DNA of 64,000 bases from Fremontodendron californicum (Eukaryota; Streptophyta; Magnoliopsida; Malvales; Malvaceae): contig JAULJL010000032.1 in NCBI GenBank assembly GCA_030761205.1, positions 10,359,134-10,423,133 of the forward strand, read 5' to 3'. Below, piece after piece: positions 1-12,400 of this stretch. The position numbers and the translations under genes are program-made. Positions within the stretch are counted from its first letter, which is position 1. Every line of letters starts with the position of its first letter. The notes under the pieces are model-generated. The model did not search any database. It was not told where the DNA came from and saw nothing but the letters and a program-made list of their open reading frames with translations.

Positions 1-128
1 CAGTTGGCGTCTCTGTTCAGAAGTCAATTCTTCAGGGTCTAGAAAAACATTAATTTTACTGCACACCAATTATATGTTGAATGAAAAAAAAAAGTTTTTT
101 ATTAAAATTATTTATTGGTTAATTTGTA

Positions 129-1896
129 GGTTTTTTTTTTTTATCACAATAGAAACAAAAAAAATTATTTACCGAAATACCGTTGTTTTCAAATTAATTT
201 CTAAATCCTCTTATTTTTAACAAGTTGGAAAATCGTCATTGGCCATAATGATTTTTCAACTGTATTTTTCAAAAAAAAATGAAAAAATCAGTTGGGAAAT
301 CGCCATATTCCCAACTGATTTTTTTTATTTTTTGTATTTTAATATTAAAAATTACAAATGGTATAAAAAAAATTAAAAAAAATCCCTTGGTTTGTTTTTT
401 ACTTTTTTACAATATATATCCTAAAATTTTATAATTTATTTAATTTTATAATTTTATAAAAAATAAAATTTAATTTCTTATTGAAATTTAAAAAAAAAAA
501 AATTCTTATTGAAATTTTATAAAAAAAAAAAATTTATTGAAATTTTATAAAAAATAAAATTTAATTTTTTATTGAATTTTTTATAAAAAATAAAATTTAA
601 TTTCTTATTGAAGTTTTATAAAAAATAAATTTTAATTTTTTATTGAAATTTTATAAAAAATTAAATTTAATTATTATTGAAATTTTAGGAAAAATAAAAT
701 TTAATTTGTTATCTTAATTTTATAAAAAATAAAATTTTTGATACAGAAAAAAATTGAGTTTCTTTGTCTCTAAATTTAAGTATTAATTAAAGTTGAATAA
801 ATAATTACATATTTATGCTCATTTACATTAATTTTAAGCTTATAAAGTATCAATAATCCGATCAACAATAAACCCTTTGACCACAAAAATATAGTGTTGA
901 TATACAATATTTATTAATGAATCTAGACAGTTTCATTTTTTTTTTAATTTCTAATCTACTTTAACTACTTGAGAAAAATATTATAAATTTAAGGTTTTTT
1001 TTTTTTTTTAATTTGCAATATCTAAAAGTCAGATCAATATACATATCATCTGAAGTAATACTCAATTGGTCCCTTATTTCATTATTAAATAGTAATACAG
1101 TATTATGGAGAAGTTATAAACATTAAATTTTAAATTCATGTCTTTATCTTTGTCTTTCATTTTCAGCAACCAAATTATTCCAAAATTTAACACAAACCAA
1201 AGGTTAGAAGCTTAGATCTAAAATAATCCAGAATAAAAAAATTGGCCTAACAAATGAAATTCTCTCCAATCGTCAGAAACTAAAAACAACATATTCTATA
1301 ACTATTCTGTAAATTGGAGAACTTACCTTGTCATTAGGGACATCAATAAATGCACCATATCCATCAAGCATGTTGAAGTTCAAGGGTTAGGAGAAAAGTA
1401 GATATCATCAAGCATGTTGAACTTACCTTGTCATTAGAGAGTTTTCTTATTTTTATAAAATTTCAATAAGAAATTAATTTTTTTTATATAAAATTTCAAT
1501 AAGAAATTTAATTTTTTTTTTTAAATTTTAATAAGAAATTTAATTTAATTTTTTTATAAAATTATAAAATTAAATAAATTATAAAATTTTAGTATATATA
1601 TTGTAAAAAAATAAAAAAGAAACCAAGGGATTTTTTTTAAAATTTTTTTTTATACCGTTTGCAATTTTTAATATTAAAATACAAAAAAAATGAAAAAATC
1701 AGTTGGAAAATCGCCATGGGCCATGGCGATTTCCCAACTTTATTTTTCAAATTTTTTTAAAAATACAGTTGGAAAATCGCAATGGGCCATGGCGATTTCC
1801 CAACTTATTAAAAATAAGCGGATTTTGGGAATTAATTTGAAAACAACGGTATTTCGGTAAATAATTTTTTTTGGCTATATTGTGATAAAAAAAACC
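129..1896. mobile_element. Mutator-like non-autonomous element with long inverted arms
   Basis: The two ends are inverted copies: the left starts GGTTTTTTTTTTTTATCACA and the right ends with its near reverse complement. The similarity continues inward for several hundred bases through an AACAACGGTATTTCGGTAA block, a palindromic CGCCATGGGCCATGGCG block and A/T-rich TTGAAATTTTATAAA repeats. A perfect 10-bp direct repeat, TTAATTTGTA, flanks it at 119-128 and 1897-1906. Long terminal inverted repeats with a 9-11 bp target duplication are the mark of the Mutator superfamily. No transposase is present, so it would need one in trans. The central unique part (about 740-1440) holds a possible captured gene piece. 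Confidence 0.8.
1327..1386 (-). pseudogene. Possible captured exon fragment inside the Mutator-like element
   Basis: Read on the minus strand, 1386 to 1327 is an open 20-codon stretch (PLNFNMLDGYGAFIDVPNDK) that runs straight into a good 5' splice site, GTAAGT (1326-1321). Beyond it lies a T-rich, intron-like sequence. A partly duplicated copy of the same splice-site region lies about 100 bp away (1421-1437). Together with its position in the core of a Mutator-like element, this suggests a Pack-MULE that captured part of a host gene. I do not recognise the protein. The open stretch is short, so chance is a real alternative. Confidence 0.35.
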
Positions 1897-1906
1897 TTAA
1901 TTTGTA

Positions 1907-2435
1907 AGTATGGATAGATTTTTTCTTTTAAAAATGGGTAATTTTAGAAAAAAAATTGATAAATTTTTTAAAAATAAAAATTATAAAATCATCAATACTC
2001 TTGTTATATTTTTTGATATAATAATTTATTTAATTTTTTATTTAATTTCTTAAACTGAATTGATGTCACTTACTTTTTGATACTAACTTAGTCACTCCTT
2101 TATATATAGTATAGATATAGATATCTACAGTAAAATGCGGCTTTGTCATTGATCTAAATCCAGCAATTAAATGAAAGAAAGACGGCAAAAGCATGGAATT
2201 TCTCAGCCGAAACCATTAAGTTTTAGCAAGCTTCAGGTTTTTGACTGACATTATGCAAATGCATGTTAAGCTGAAAGCAACCCTTAATAGAAAAATAAGT
2301 GAAATGACTGATTCTCTTCTCAGTTGTTTCATTCACAATGTGACTAACGCAGTTCCAATTAATTAATATCTTTCTATATAAAACTGGGGACCTTCCACTC
2401 CATACAACACCTTGGATATTTGCAATTCGACACAA
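1907..2435. other. AT-rich intergenic spacer
   Basis: The spacer lies between the Mutator-like element and the first MITE downstream of the E2 gene. It holds A/T runs and no convincing open reading frame. Its right part may include the 3' end of the E2 transcript, but I cannot place a polyadenylation site. Confidence 0.4.
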
Positions 2436-2603
2436 CTACGTTGTTCAGACTCGGGTGTGAATGTCGGACACGGTTATGTTCAAACTTTTTTAAGATTTTC
2501 ATATATTCGAAGAATCCTTGGAGGATCATATCTCCATACCCATGTCCGGATAGAAGTCAGACACGGATACTTCAAGAAATATTTAAGAGTCGGAACAACA
2601 TAG
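2436..2603 (+). mobile_element. hAT-like MITE, copy 1 (downstream of or in the 3'UTR of the E2 gene)
   Basis: A 168-bp element with ends CTACGTTGTTC and GAACAACATAG, flanked by a near-perfect 8-bp repeat (CGACACAA at 2428-2435, CGATACAA at 2604-2611). The body contains the GTGTCGGACACGG-type and CTTGGAGGATCATA motifs shared with the copies at 3121 and 5153. The 8-bp target duplication and short inverted ends fit hAT-type MITEs. Confidence 0.7.
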
Positions 2604-2945
2604 CGATACAAGCACTTACAAATATTTGCAAAGAACCTTATTAAGTTATTTTCCAGCATAAGGTTAAAACAAATGTAAACAAATACTAAGCATATACAAA
2701 CACAAGACAATGTATTCTCCTAGTACAGGAGCTATTGGGAAAGAAGATAGAAGCTGGTGTTTAATAAGAATATTTGATTTAATGTATCAATTGTTCTTTC
2801 CATTTTCCTTGTGGGACACAGTATGTTGAAATCACTAACTTCACTTACCACTTCTATTTTTCTATGCTGAGGAGAACAATGAAGGGGGTTCATCATCGCT
2901 TTTATCAGGTGTTTAATTCGTAGAAGCCAGATCTTCCAAGGTAAG

Positions 2946-5900
2946 TTATGGATCTGCAAGTCCAGCAATTTCATCATCACTAGATCCAGTTTCTTCATCA
3001 GTGACATCTTCATCATCATCGGTCTCCTCGTCAGCTGTCGGTTTTGTGATGTTTTCTTTCTTTGCATATCGCTCACGGTATTCTGTTTTCATAAAGAAAA
3101 AGACACTAGTTACATCACTCTTATGTTACTCGCACTCGGGTGTGAGTGTCGGACACGGGTATGTTTGATTTAATCTAAGTTTTTTCATGTATTTGGAGTG
3201 TCCTTGGAGGATCATACCCATGTCCAGATATGCGTTGGCCAAGGGTACTTCAAGAAAAATGAAAAGTTGGAGCAACATAGCATCACTCCGCCTAGATAAG
3301 AATACTTATTGAACAACCACCCTCTCTTTCTTGCACACATCTCCAAATGTACAGAGTACAACATTTCTTTGGAGCCATTTGACTCGAGCAATCATGTCAT
3401 GAATGCGAGAGAAAGAAGAGTAAACCAAGTCAGTATATTCACCTTTTACTTTTTGATCATATTGCTTCCGATCCTTCATCATCAATGAAGCCGCATCCCC
3501 ATTTAGGGGGTCTGAAGGGTTTGGATAAAGCAAGAGTTGTGGAAGAAAAACTTCAAAAATATTTAAAAGATCTGCAGCGACAGGAAAAAGATAGATATCG
3601 TATATAGCTAAAGTCCCCTTACAAATTCCAGAAAGAAAGCAGATTTTACTAATTCATATGTGGGAGAAGAAAGGGTAATAGTGCAAAATATGTATACGGA
3701 CATTGTAAAGGTGCCAATGAAGAAAATGAATAAGGTCTGCTGCTTATTAGTAAGCAATGGTAGTAGACTGATGCTTACCAAACATTGGACTCCATGATTG
3801 GTTAATAACATCCAAGCATACGGAACCGGACCTGCAATATTTGAATACAGAAAAAATTTCGGTTCTGTCAAAACTTTGAACAACAACCAGCATGGCAAAT
3901 CAGAAATATAAAAAGGTTACCAGAATCCTTGTCTATAAAGAATTAATACAAGAGCATCTTAAGTATTTTTCTTAGCCAAACCATTCCACTTTTTAGATGG
4001 CTGACCTTGACAGCTCAATGAGATCATTTTTGAAGACAGTTAAAAAAAGAAAAAAACTACAGCAAAAGATATTACAGTTTGTAATAGTCAATTTTGAAAT
4101 TATAAATTCCTCACATTTCATCAACATTTGGGTGGAATATCTTGTTCACAAATCCAATAGAAGGAGACTTGTATGGATAAGCATCCGGAAGCTCAACCCG
4201 GATTTTCCAAACCCCACCTTCATACAGACCTGTAAGCATTGCAGTTGATATTAAAGAAGGAAAAGTGGATTCAAAACGAGTACTTGGACTTCCAACGGAA
4301 ACAATGGTTATAGGCTATAGCAGACCTATAAAAGAATAAAAGACGAAGAAAACTCTCCAAGCACAACAAAGTTTCAAAATCAAATCTGCTCCGAATAAAA
4401 GGAAAAAGAAAAAAGAGAGGTGTGTGAGAGAGATAAAGCCCTCTAAGTGTATAATAAATTTAATCAATTTAACAATATGTTCCCAAATTTATAAGTAAAT
4501 ATAACACTATGGAACAGTTCTCTGATGGTTCCGTACCTGTTTTTGACTTCCCTGTATTATGGGGTGCTAATTTTGGGAATTTAATCATCTAGGTGTTTTG
4601 GTTAACTTTGTAATGTTGGATTTTGTATCATCTGCTTTTTTAATAAAAATTAACTTAAAAAAAAACGGGTGACTAGTGCTGCCCCGAAGTGCTTACTTAA
4701 ACATATAAATACTATGCGAGACGGATCATATCAAATACATAATCAGAGAACATAAATTGAACAGATTAGCATAATCATACTTTCTTTGGGACCATGAAAT
4801 TTGACGTTGAATTCGTTGAGTCCATCATTTATTGTTTCCACATTGTAATCACTCATCATCCTGGATAAAATGAATATGTAAGAAGTGCCAAAGAGATAAA
4901 AACTCATTAGCATCTCAGACTAAAATCCAAAATTTAGGCAGCAATTTCTAAATTCAGTAAAGCTTTCACAAAGTGGAAATGGGAAAAGTTCATTTAAATA
5001 AAGTAGAAGTACCAAGAAATGAAATAGTCAATAAGGCAAACAAAAAGAGAAATCCATCTCTAGGGTTGTTATAAGTCAGAGGATGCCCTATCAAAATGCA
5101 ATAAACTCGCCACAGAGTAAAGGTGAATTCTGAAAACCATTAATATATCTGCCTATGTTGCTCCAACTATTCATTTTTCTTTAAGTACCCGTGTCCGAAG
5201 CATATCCGGATATGGATATAGGGATATGATCGTCCAAGGACCCTCCAAATACATGGAAATCTTGGAAAAATTGAATATACCCGTGTCAGACACATACCCA
5301 TGTCCGACACTCACACCCAAGTCCAATTAACATAGTATCTTGCTGTTCATGGATTTCTTAATTGTGGAAAAGAAACAGAAACAGTACCATAGACACAGTT
5401 GAATTTCATGAGTATTTAATGAATAATGGCCATTCAAATTAACAATCCCATTCAGGTTATAGTCCTGCCCCGCCCTCTCTATCTCTCTCTCTCTAAGGGA
5501 ACATTCATTTTGCAACTGCTTCTCATAATCACTCTGCTTAAGCTGCCATGCTTGAAATGAGGGAGTCTAACATCTCAAACGACCTCATGTCCTAACATTT
5601 TCAGATAAAACCACATTAAAGCTATCTACAGATTAACTGCAAACAGCAAAGTAAAAGTTCTATTCTCACTTGAAACTGAAAGGTAGTTGTTAACCAAAAT
5701 AAACCATCTATCCAACGCTCTGAACCTCGAATAACAGGTGTAAAGAAATTTTATTCACTTATCATGTAGTCTACAAACTTCTTCATGATAATCTTCAAAC
5801 ATAAATCAATACTATCTCCCCCTTTTCAAGTTGCCTAACAATAGACCTTCATACAACCCATATTTACAAAAAATAGCAAGACAGAAATGAGTTAACAAGA

Positions 5901-6383
5901 CTGACAAATCAAACTGAATCAATTTACAGCACTCTGCTGTCTGTCAGTCCCTATATTAGCTTATTTCAACACGCAGTCATTTATCAGATTATAAATGTTT
6001 CAATTCAACAAATTCAATTCCAGTTACCATCTTTGCTACAAACATCTTCATGATTCTACCCCTGTTAGGCTTAAGGTTCAAAACATCCCAACTTATCCAA
6101 ATCACTTGTTCTGTGATTAAGAAAGCTGGTCTGGGTGCCTCGGCCACACTAACTGCTGGCACCGACTTAGAAAATTGCAAAGAACAGTGCCCAAAAACAA
6201 CATGGAAAATATTATTTCAGTAAAGGCAATATAATTGCAAACTATCTCAACATCAAAATTCAAAAGAGAAAGAGATCGAATCATGTGAGCCTAAAACACC
6301 GCTGAATATGGAGATGTAAAATATGTAGGAGAAACTTACAACTTCATTACATCCATTTCTCTCCTCTTGCTCGGGGAAGACAT
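2946..6383 (-). CDS. UBC5: Ubiquitin-conjugating enzyme E2, UBC4/5/6 type (human UBE2H-like), six coding exons
   Basis: E2 enzymes accept ubiquitin from E1 on a catalytic cysteine and pass it, with an E3, to substrates. Exons on the minus strand: 6383-6340, 4860-4781, 4229-4115, 3831-3779, 3571-3443 and 3082-2946 (stop TAA 2948-2946). All introns are GT-AG, phases join exactly, and the spliced length is 558 nt, or 185 residues, matching the family. It starts MSSPSKRREMDVMKL. The HPN motif is at residues 74-76 and the catalytic cysteine is Cys85 in GSVCLDV. LLYPNPSDPLNG follows, and the protein ends in an acidic tail (about 158-180, rich in D and E) closing in GLADP, as in plant UBC4-6. The ATG is the only in-frame one giving the known N-terminus. 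MITEs sit in intron 1 and intron 5. The choice among UBC4, 5 and 6 is not certain. Confidence 0.95.
3121..3280 (+). mobile_element. hAT-like MITE, copy 2 (in intron 5 of the E2 gene)
   Basis: A 160-bp element with ends TTATGTTACTC and GAGCAACATAG and a perfect 8-bp target duplication, CATCACTC, at 3113-3120 and 3281-3288. It lies wholly inside the intron between exons 5 and 6 (3442-3083). Its left end lies about 40 bp from the splice acceptor at 3083. Confidence 0.8.
5153..5335 (-). mobile_element. hAT-like MITE, copy 3 (in intron 1 of the E2 gene)
   Basis: A 183-bp element in the opposite orientation to the other two, with ends CTATGTTGCTCC and TTAACATAG. It contains a tandem repeat of the GACACGGGTAT-type motif. 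The flanks, TATCTGC and TATCTTGC, resemble an imperfect 7-8 bp target duplication, so the insertion looks older than copy 2. Confidence 0.7.
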
Positions 6384-8443
6384 TTTAAGCCAATATAATT
6401 AAATTCCAAACTACCTGCAAAATATCAGCAGTAAAATTACTTTATGCATTTTCTGCAAAATAAAATTTAAGAAATGAACTTCACATTTTACACACTTCTA
6501 TATCCAAAATATTCTTATTTCTAAAACATTTTAGGACAATCTAATCTGATATGCGAGAAAAGGCACATATTAACTTGTATAAACCTAAAACCGTATAGGG
6601 TAAAGCAAAATGTTGCATTCTAAGAAACTTCAGATTTTATGTAGTGCACCAAAAATAAATGTTGATGAGAGATAAAAACAAGTATATACATTTGAGAGAA
6701 CTACTACCAAACAAAACACATCATTGTTTGCACAGAGTCCATTTGAAAGTTAACTTTTCTAAGTGTTTTGGGTGTAGAATAGTGAGTTTTGAATATTTCA
6801 CATAGTCTATGTAACTAAAGGAATCCTCAAATCAATCAAAGTAAATTATTCCCTACACTTATATAGCAGTGCTTACCGCTTAGAAAGAAAGGTCCAGACA
6901 TGTCTTTTTTCTATGCTTATGTTTATTTTCCAATTTCACAATTACACAGGATAACAACCTATAAATTATGACTAATTTAATTCACTTATTCTTAATCCTA
7001 CTCTTTTGGAAATAGCTAGGCCAAAACATCCTGAAATCAATTTAAAGCTCAAAAGCTTGCTATGTAGATCAAAAGCTTTAACTCCAATATGAGCCAATAA
7101 CTTCAGCAACAAGTACATCAGTTCAAAAAGTTGAATTAAAGCTAAGTACAATGTTAAAGAACACTTTTCATGCAAAATGACCGTATAATATTTGATTATC
7201 CAAGTAAAAGATGTGTCACATTCATACACGTTAAGTTATAAGTAACTGAGGCAGATGACTGAAAGCCAGTATGGTCAAGCAATATAGCATATTTGACATA
7301 AAGAAAATAACAAATGGAAGAAAAAGAATGTGATAACTTTTCAAACTGATTTCAAATTCTCAAACAAGCAATATTGTCTTAGCACAATCTCTTAACAAGA
7401 AAATTTCCTCCCTAAAATGTGAAAAATCTTTATTTAATGATTTTTAATATCAAAAGAATCTGAAGAAGTGAGTAAATGTTTGTAATTAGAACCACAACTT
7501 CAAAGATCTTTAGTTACTTGGATTGGCATATGACCCTGAACCAAAGCTGCAAGGTTTTGGAAATTTTGACAAGTTTGTTCATGCACACACTAGCTAGATG
7601 CTAAGATCCAAACTTAGCATCTTCATATTCTTCTGACACAAATCCAAAATGCAAAAAGATCTAAAACTAGAAGATTCAAGCCTATACTTCAATTCCCAGT
7701 AATCCATAGATATTAATACTGGTCCAAATCTAGTATATAAAATTCTCAACTAGCACACTGAAAAATCAAAAAAGGCAAAAACTTCAAACCACTGCTTGCT
7801 GCTTAAGAGTGACACAAACCGTGCTAAGCATAAAATATATTAAACCCATCTCATGAATCAACAACTTAACTATTCTTCTAGCATTGATTCATAAATCAAT
7901 GTACATTCCTACAATGCCTAATTCCAGTCTAAAAATGGAAAAACTAACAATGCTGAAAGCAAGAATTTTGGGATCATTACCATAAAAGGAGATAAAAATG
8001 CCTTAACTCATCCAATATTTAACTTTACAAATTTAAAGCATCAATCCTTACTTTACACATTTTCATTGGAACACTACAAATACAAATCTCTCTTATCCAG
8101 AATAAAGACCATCCATTACCCAGAAAAGTGTCGCCCAATTGAAAAAGAGAAAAAAAAAATCTATATGAAACCCCGTTTTCTTTCTTAATGCACTAGAAAC
8201 AAATACAAGGCATTATCTTTGAAAGAGAGGAAATGAGGCATCAGAAAAACATATAACCAAATTCATCTTCTTTCAATCCTATTAAACTTAAAATCCTAAT
8301 AAAACGTAATAAATTTAAGATCCATGGCCGAAAGGGTATATCCAAGAAACACAAAAGAAACGACCAACAAATTATTCCCTGTTTGATCACTAGAAAGAAA
8401 AAAATGGAGAAGAAAATCGAGAATGAAACCAGGGTATCTTACG
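6384..8443 (-). other. 5'UTR exons and long leader intron of the E2 gene (inferred)
   Basis: Just upstream of the ATG on the minus strand, TTTGCAG (ending 6415) is a good 3' splice site, giving a short leader piece 6414-6384. A good donor, GTAAGA, starts at 8442. Upstream of it lies a GA-rich, leader-like stretch reaching about 8565. A leader intron of about 2 kb (8442-6415) is therefore likely, as in many plant ubiquitin-pathway genes. The intron itself is A/T-rich and I see nothing else in it. Confidence 0.6.
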
Positions 8444-8592
8444 TTTTAGCAAAGGGTACTTTTACCCCAAAAAAAGAAAAATTCAGGGAGAGGATTCGAC
8501 TGATCGTCCTATAAACAGAGACTCCCGAGAAATGAACAGAAAATGGGAAAGGAGAGGAAAAAAAAAGGCAGAGAAAAAGGAAAGGAAAAAGA

Positions 8593-8675
8593 TTTTATAT
8601 TTCACGTAGAGAGAGAGAAAGTGATATTCTCATGTGCACGTGTTGGATTGGAGTTTTTGTTACGTGGCATGCATG
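8593..8675 (-). promoter_or_regulatory. Probable core and proximal promoter of the E2 gene
   Basis: On the minus strand a TATAAAA box lies at 8599-8593, ahead of the GA-rich leader. About 40 bp upstream is a CACGTG G-box (8637-8642). Beyond it are ACGTGGC (8662-8668, ABRE-like) and a CATGCATG RY-type motif (8668-8675). The order and spacing fit a plant promoter. The regulatory meaning of G-box, ABRE and RY sites is known from other genes, and their use here is inferred. Confidence 0.55.
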
Positions 8676-8733
8676 GATTTGGATTGAATTTTTTATTATA
8701 TTTTTTATAATTTTAAATTATATTTTTAATATG

Positions 8734-9070
8734 TTATAAAAAATTCGTCTTTGATACATTGATAAACGGAGCTAAAAAATTATCACATGTCTTATTTATT
8801 TTTTAAATTAATTTTTTTATAAATATACTTTAAGAGTATGTATTAATCTTGCTTGTGAAGCCTAAAAACTCTACTAGCAATAAATGAGATAATTTTTCAT
8901 TATAAAAAGAGTTCGTCTTTAATACATTGACAGTAAAAAAATTTTAATTCCAAAAATAAAATTAAAAAATCGTCACATGTCTCATTTATTTTTTAATTTA
9001 TTTTTTTTATTTTTTTAAATATACGTTTAAAAATATTTGTCACTTTACTAAACCTGATTGTTAAACTCAT
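8734..9070. repeat. Imperfect tandem duplication, about 166 bp per unit
   Basis: The blocks beginning at about 8734 and 8900 share TTATAAAAA, TTCGTCTTT, ATACATTGA, CACATGTCT and TTTATTTTTTAA in the same order and spacing. It is AT-rich with no reading frame. Confidence 0.6.
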
Positions 9071-9490
9071 CTCATGAAAACAATTTATTTCATTTTTATT
9101 TTTTCTTATTTTTTATCAATGTCCCAATTCATCGTATTAATTTTAAAAAAATACATAATTTCATGTTAAGAATTTTATTAATAAATGAATCAAAATAAAT
9201 TTGAATGATATTTAGGTTAAATGATAGTTTGACTACATAATTTGTTTCCTTTCGGAATTTAAATTGACAATTTTATGTGCATGTTTATATTGCTTTCAGT
9301 ATTAAATTATGTTATTCATCAATTTTTTTAATTCAAAAATTATTTTTGAATGACTCTTAGAGAGAATTAATAAATATATATTTTTAAACTAAAATCATAA
9401 TAAAATTTTAATTAAAAATCAAGTAAAAATTTAAGACACATAAAAACTGAAAATTGTATATAAAAATTTATTTTAATTATGACATGTTAA
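9071..9490. other. AT-rich spacer
   Basis: I see no gene, repeat boundary or conserved motif here, only A/T-rich sequence between the duplicated block and the old copia remnant. Confidence 0.4.
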
Positions 9491-9499
9491 GTCTCGTAC

Positions 9500-12400
9500 A
9501 TGATTTTTTTTTTTTTAAATAAAATAAAATCATGATAGGATTTATATGTATATCTAATGTATATGATAAATACTATGCATGCAATAAGAACAAAATATTT
9601 AATCACATGTTTTTCAACATGACCAAGTTGCCTTCCATAGATCATAACAAAATGAGAGTTTCTACTTTTGAGACTTGTTGGGACACACCCAATGTCTCTT
9701 TATTCGAAATATGTTTATGTTATGACTAATGTGTCTTACTTAACTAATTATATGATTTGGATGAACACACTTATGAACATATAGTGTTAGAGGCATGGAT
9801 TGGGCAAATTGCATAAGATGTAATTAGACAAGAAGTTGTCACCCAATTGATTTAGGAGTCACATTAAATGTGACTGATAAATTATCTACCTAATTTACTT
9901 ATTATCATTTGTTCAGACACACTTAAGATTATCATAAACTGAATAAATCCTAATTCGCTAGAAAAAAATAGATTTTTCTCGAATTAGTAGAGAAAGCTAT
10001 TAATTTGAAGAAATTAAAGGGAATGACCAATTACAAGATAAAGGATCTTATCTAAATTGGTTTAATGCAATATGGTTTTTACTTGTTTATACTTTACACT
10101 TGTATGGATGTTAGAATGTAGAATAATAACTTATCACTTTGTGACATAAATGATGCCAATTGGGCCTAAACTTCTTGGATTGGTACTAAGACTTGAGAAT
10201 GATTTTCAAGCAAGAAAGGAACTTGTACGTCCAATTTTACCTATCCCTTTTGAGGATATTAAGATGAGACATCATACATCCACATATGTGATATTGGTTA
10301 TTATGACTAAACTTCTAAAGCAACACTAAAAGATGATTTTCTTTTATTTCATCTTCTAAGACTAAAAATGGTTCTTCTAAGAAGAAGAAAGCAAAGAAAG
10401 AAAATAGATCTAAGTTGCTAAGGCCATAAAGCCAAATGGTGGATAAAGGGAAAACACAAGGGAACTTGTCATTACAATAGCAAGATAGGTTATTGAAAGA
10501 TAGACCAAAAGTTTTACTTGAAAAAACTTGAATGAGAAGAAGCTTGTGAAGTTTCTACTTCAAGTAAGATTTATGATTGAGATTAACTTTTCATACATAG
10601 GTATTGGATACAAAATGTAGTTCTAATTTGTATGACAAATTTAAGGGACTAAAGAAAAGTATAAAAATCAACTCATAATATAAATGTCAAGAAAAACTAA
10701 GTTAGGTAAACCAAATCAATCTTACATATGTCATTGTAGACTTGGTTATATCAATAAATAAAAATCACAAGGTTACATAAAGAATGATATTTGAATCTTT
10801 TTGATTGTGAATCATATGAAACTTTTTAATCATATTTGATTGATAAATGACCAAACACCCTTTAATTGAAGTTTAGTATGTTATTTTGACTAGTATATTT
10901 AGATGTATGTGGTCTAAAAGAACCTAAATGCTAAAGGAGGATACTCCTACTTCATTAAATTAACTGGTAACCATTCAAGGTATAATTATATATGTATTCA
11001 ATGAAGCATAATTCTAAATCCTTTGAAGGGATCAAAGTATTTAGAACTGAGATTGAGAAACAAATTGGCATAGTGTCTTAACATTAAGATTTGATCGAGG
11101 TGGAGAATACTTGAGCGAATAATTTGTTGGATATCTAAGAGAGAATTGGATTCTCTCATAATGGAGAAACCGAATCTTGTTGAACGTGGTTCGGTCCTTG
11201 AATAATAGTTCTAATCTTCCTACTTCCTTTAAGGATATTCCTTAGAAACTACTACTTACCTACTAAATAAGGTTCCATCCAATTTTTTGACATGTAACCA
11301 TATAAGATATGGAATGTCGAACATATAATACTTAAAAGATTTGGAATGCATAGCTTGTGAAGCATGCATCATTCTTGGAGCAAGTTGAATAAATATAAGT
11401 TTGTGGATATTCAAAAGGTTTGGATTTCATTTCTACAATTCCGTTAAGGAAAAACGTTTTACTCAAAGCATGCCAATTTCCTGAAAGAATAGTTCATACC
11501 AGAAAAAGACAATGGGAGTAAAGTAGAACTTGAAATAATTCAAGAAACAAAACATTTGAGTAAAGTATCAAATGCGTAGCCGGAAGCTCTAAGTACACAA
11601 GAACTCCGGATGTTGAATAGGATACATCAACATCCAAAGAAATATAAATTTCTTGGGGATTAAAATGTATTACTCATAGATGATGAGTCTACTACCTAAA
11701 AGGAAACAATGTTGGACATTGATTCCAATAAATGGCTTGAGGCTATAGAGTCCCAAATGGACTCATCTAAATAAACCAAGTATAGACTTTGGTGGACCTA
11801 ACCAAATAGATTAGATGCATAAGGTGTAAGTTGGTCTTCAAAGGAATAACGATATGGATGGGACTGTACAAATGTATAAAGCAAAGCTAGTAGCTAAAAG
11901 TTACAAACAACGCCAAAATGTTGACTTTGAAGAAACCTTTAACGCCAAAATGTTAAAATCCATTGAGATTTTGCTTGCTATAATTGCATACCATGACAAT
12001 CGAATTTAACATAAGGATATCAAAACCATATTCCTTAAAAGGAATTTTGAAAGAGATATGTACAAACGCAATCCAAAGATTTTACATCTAAATGGATGCC
12101 AAATAGATGCAAGTTATAAAGGTCCATATACTTAAATAAGCATCAAGAAGTTGAAACATCAGTTTTGATGAGACAATCAAAAGAGTTTGATTTCATCAAA
12201 GATAAGGATGAATTTTGTGTGTACAATAAAGCTAGTGGGAATATAATTGTTTTGATGATGCTTTATGTGGATGACATATAGCTCATAGGAAACGAAATAC
12301 CTATGCTATAATCTGTAAAAGATTTAGCTATCCAAAGAAAATTCCATAATGGATAAAAGGAGAGCCAACACAAAAATAGGATAAAAGATCTATAAGGATA

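Noticed and set aside
2732..3076. 114-codon minus-strand frame, methionine-rich
   Set aside because: This is exon 6 of the E2 gene read in the wrong frame. The correct frame gives the acidic tail.
3608..3898. 96-codon minus-strand frame
   Set aside because: It covers E2 exon 4 and flanking introns in another frame. Splice sites and the catalytic-cysteine exon explain the sequence.
5478..5496. CT microsatellite within E2 intron 1
   Set aside because: It is an ordinary short repeat with no sign of function.
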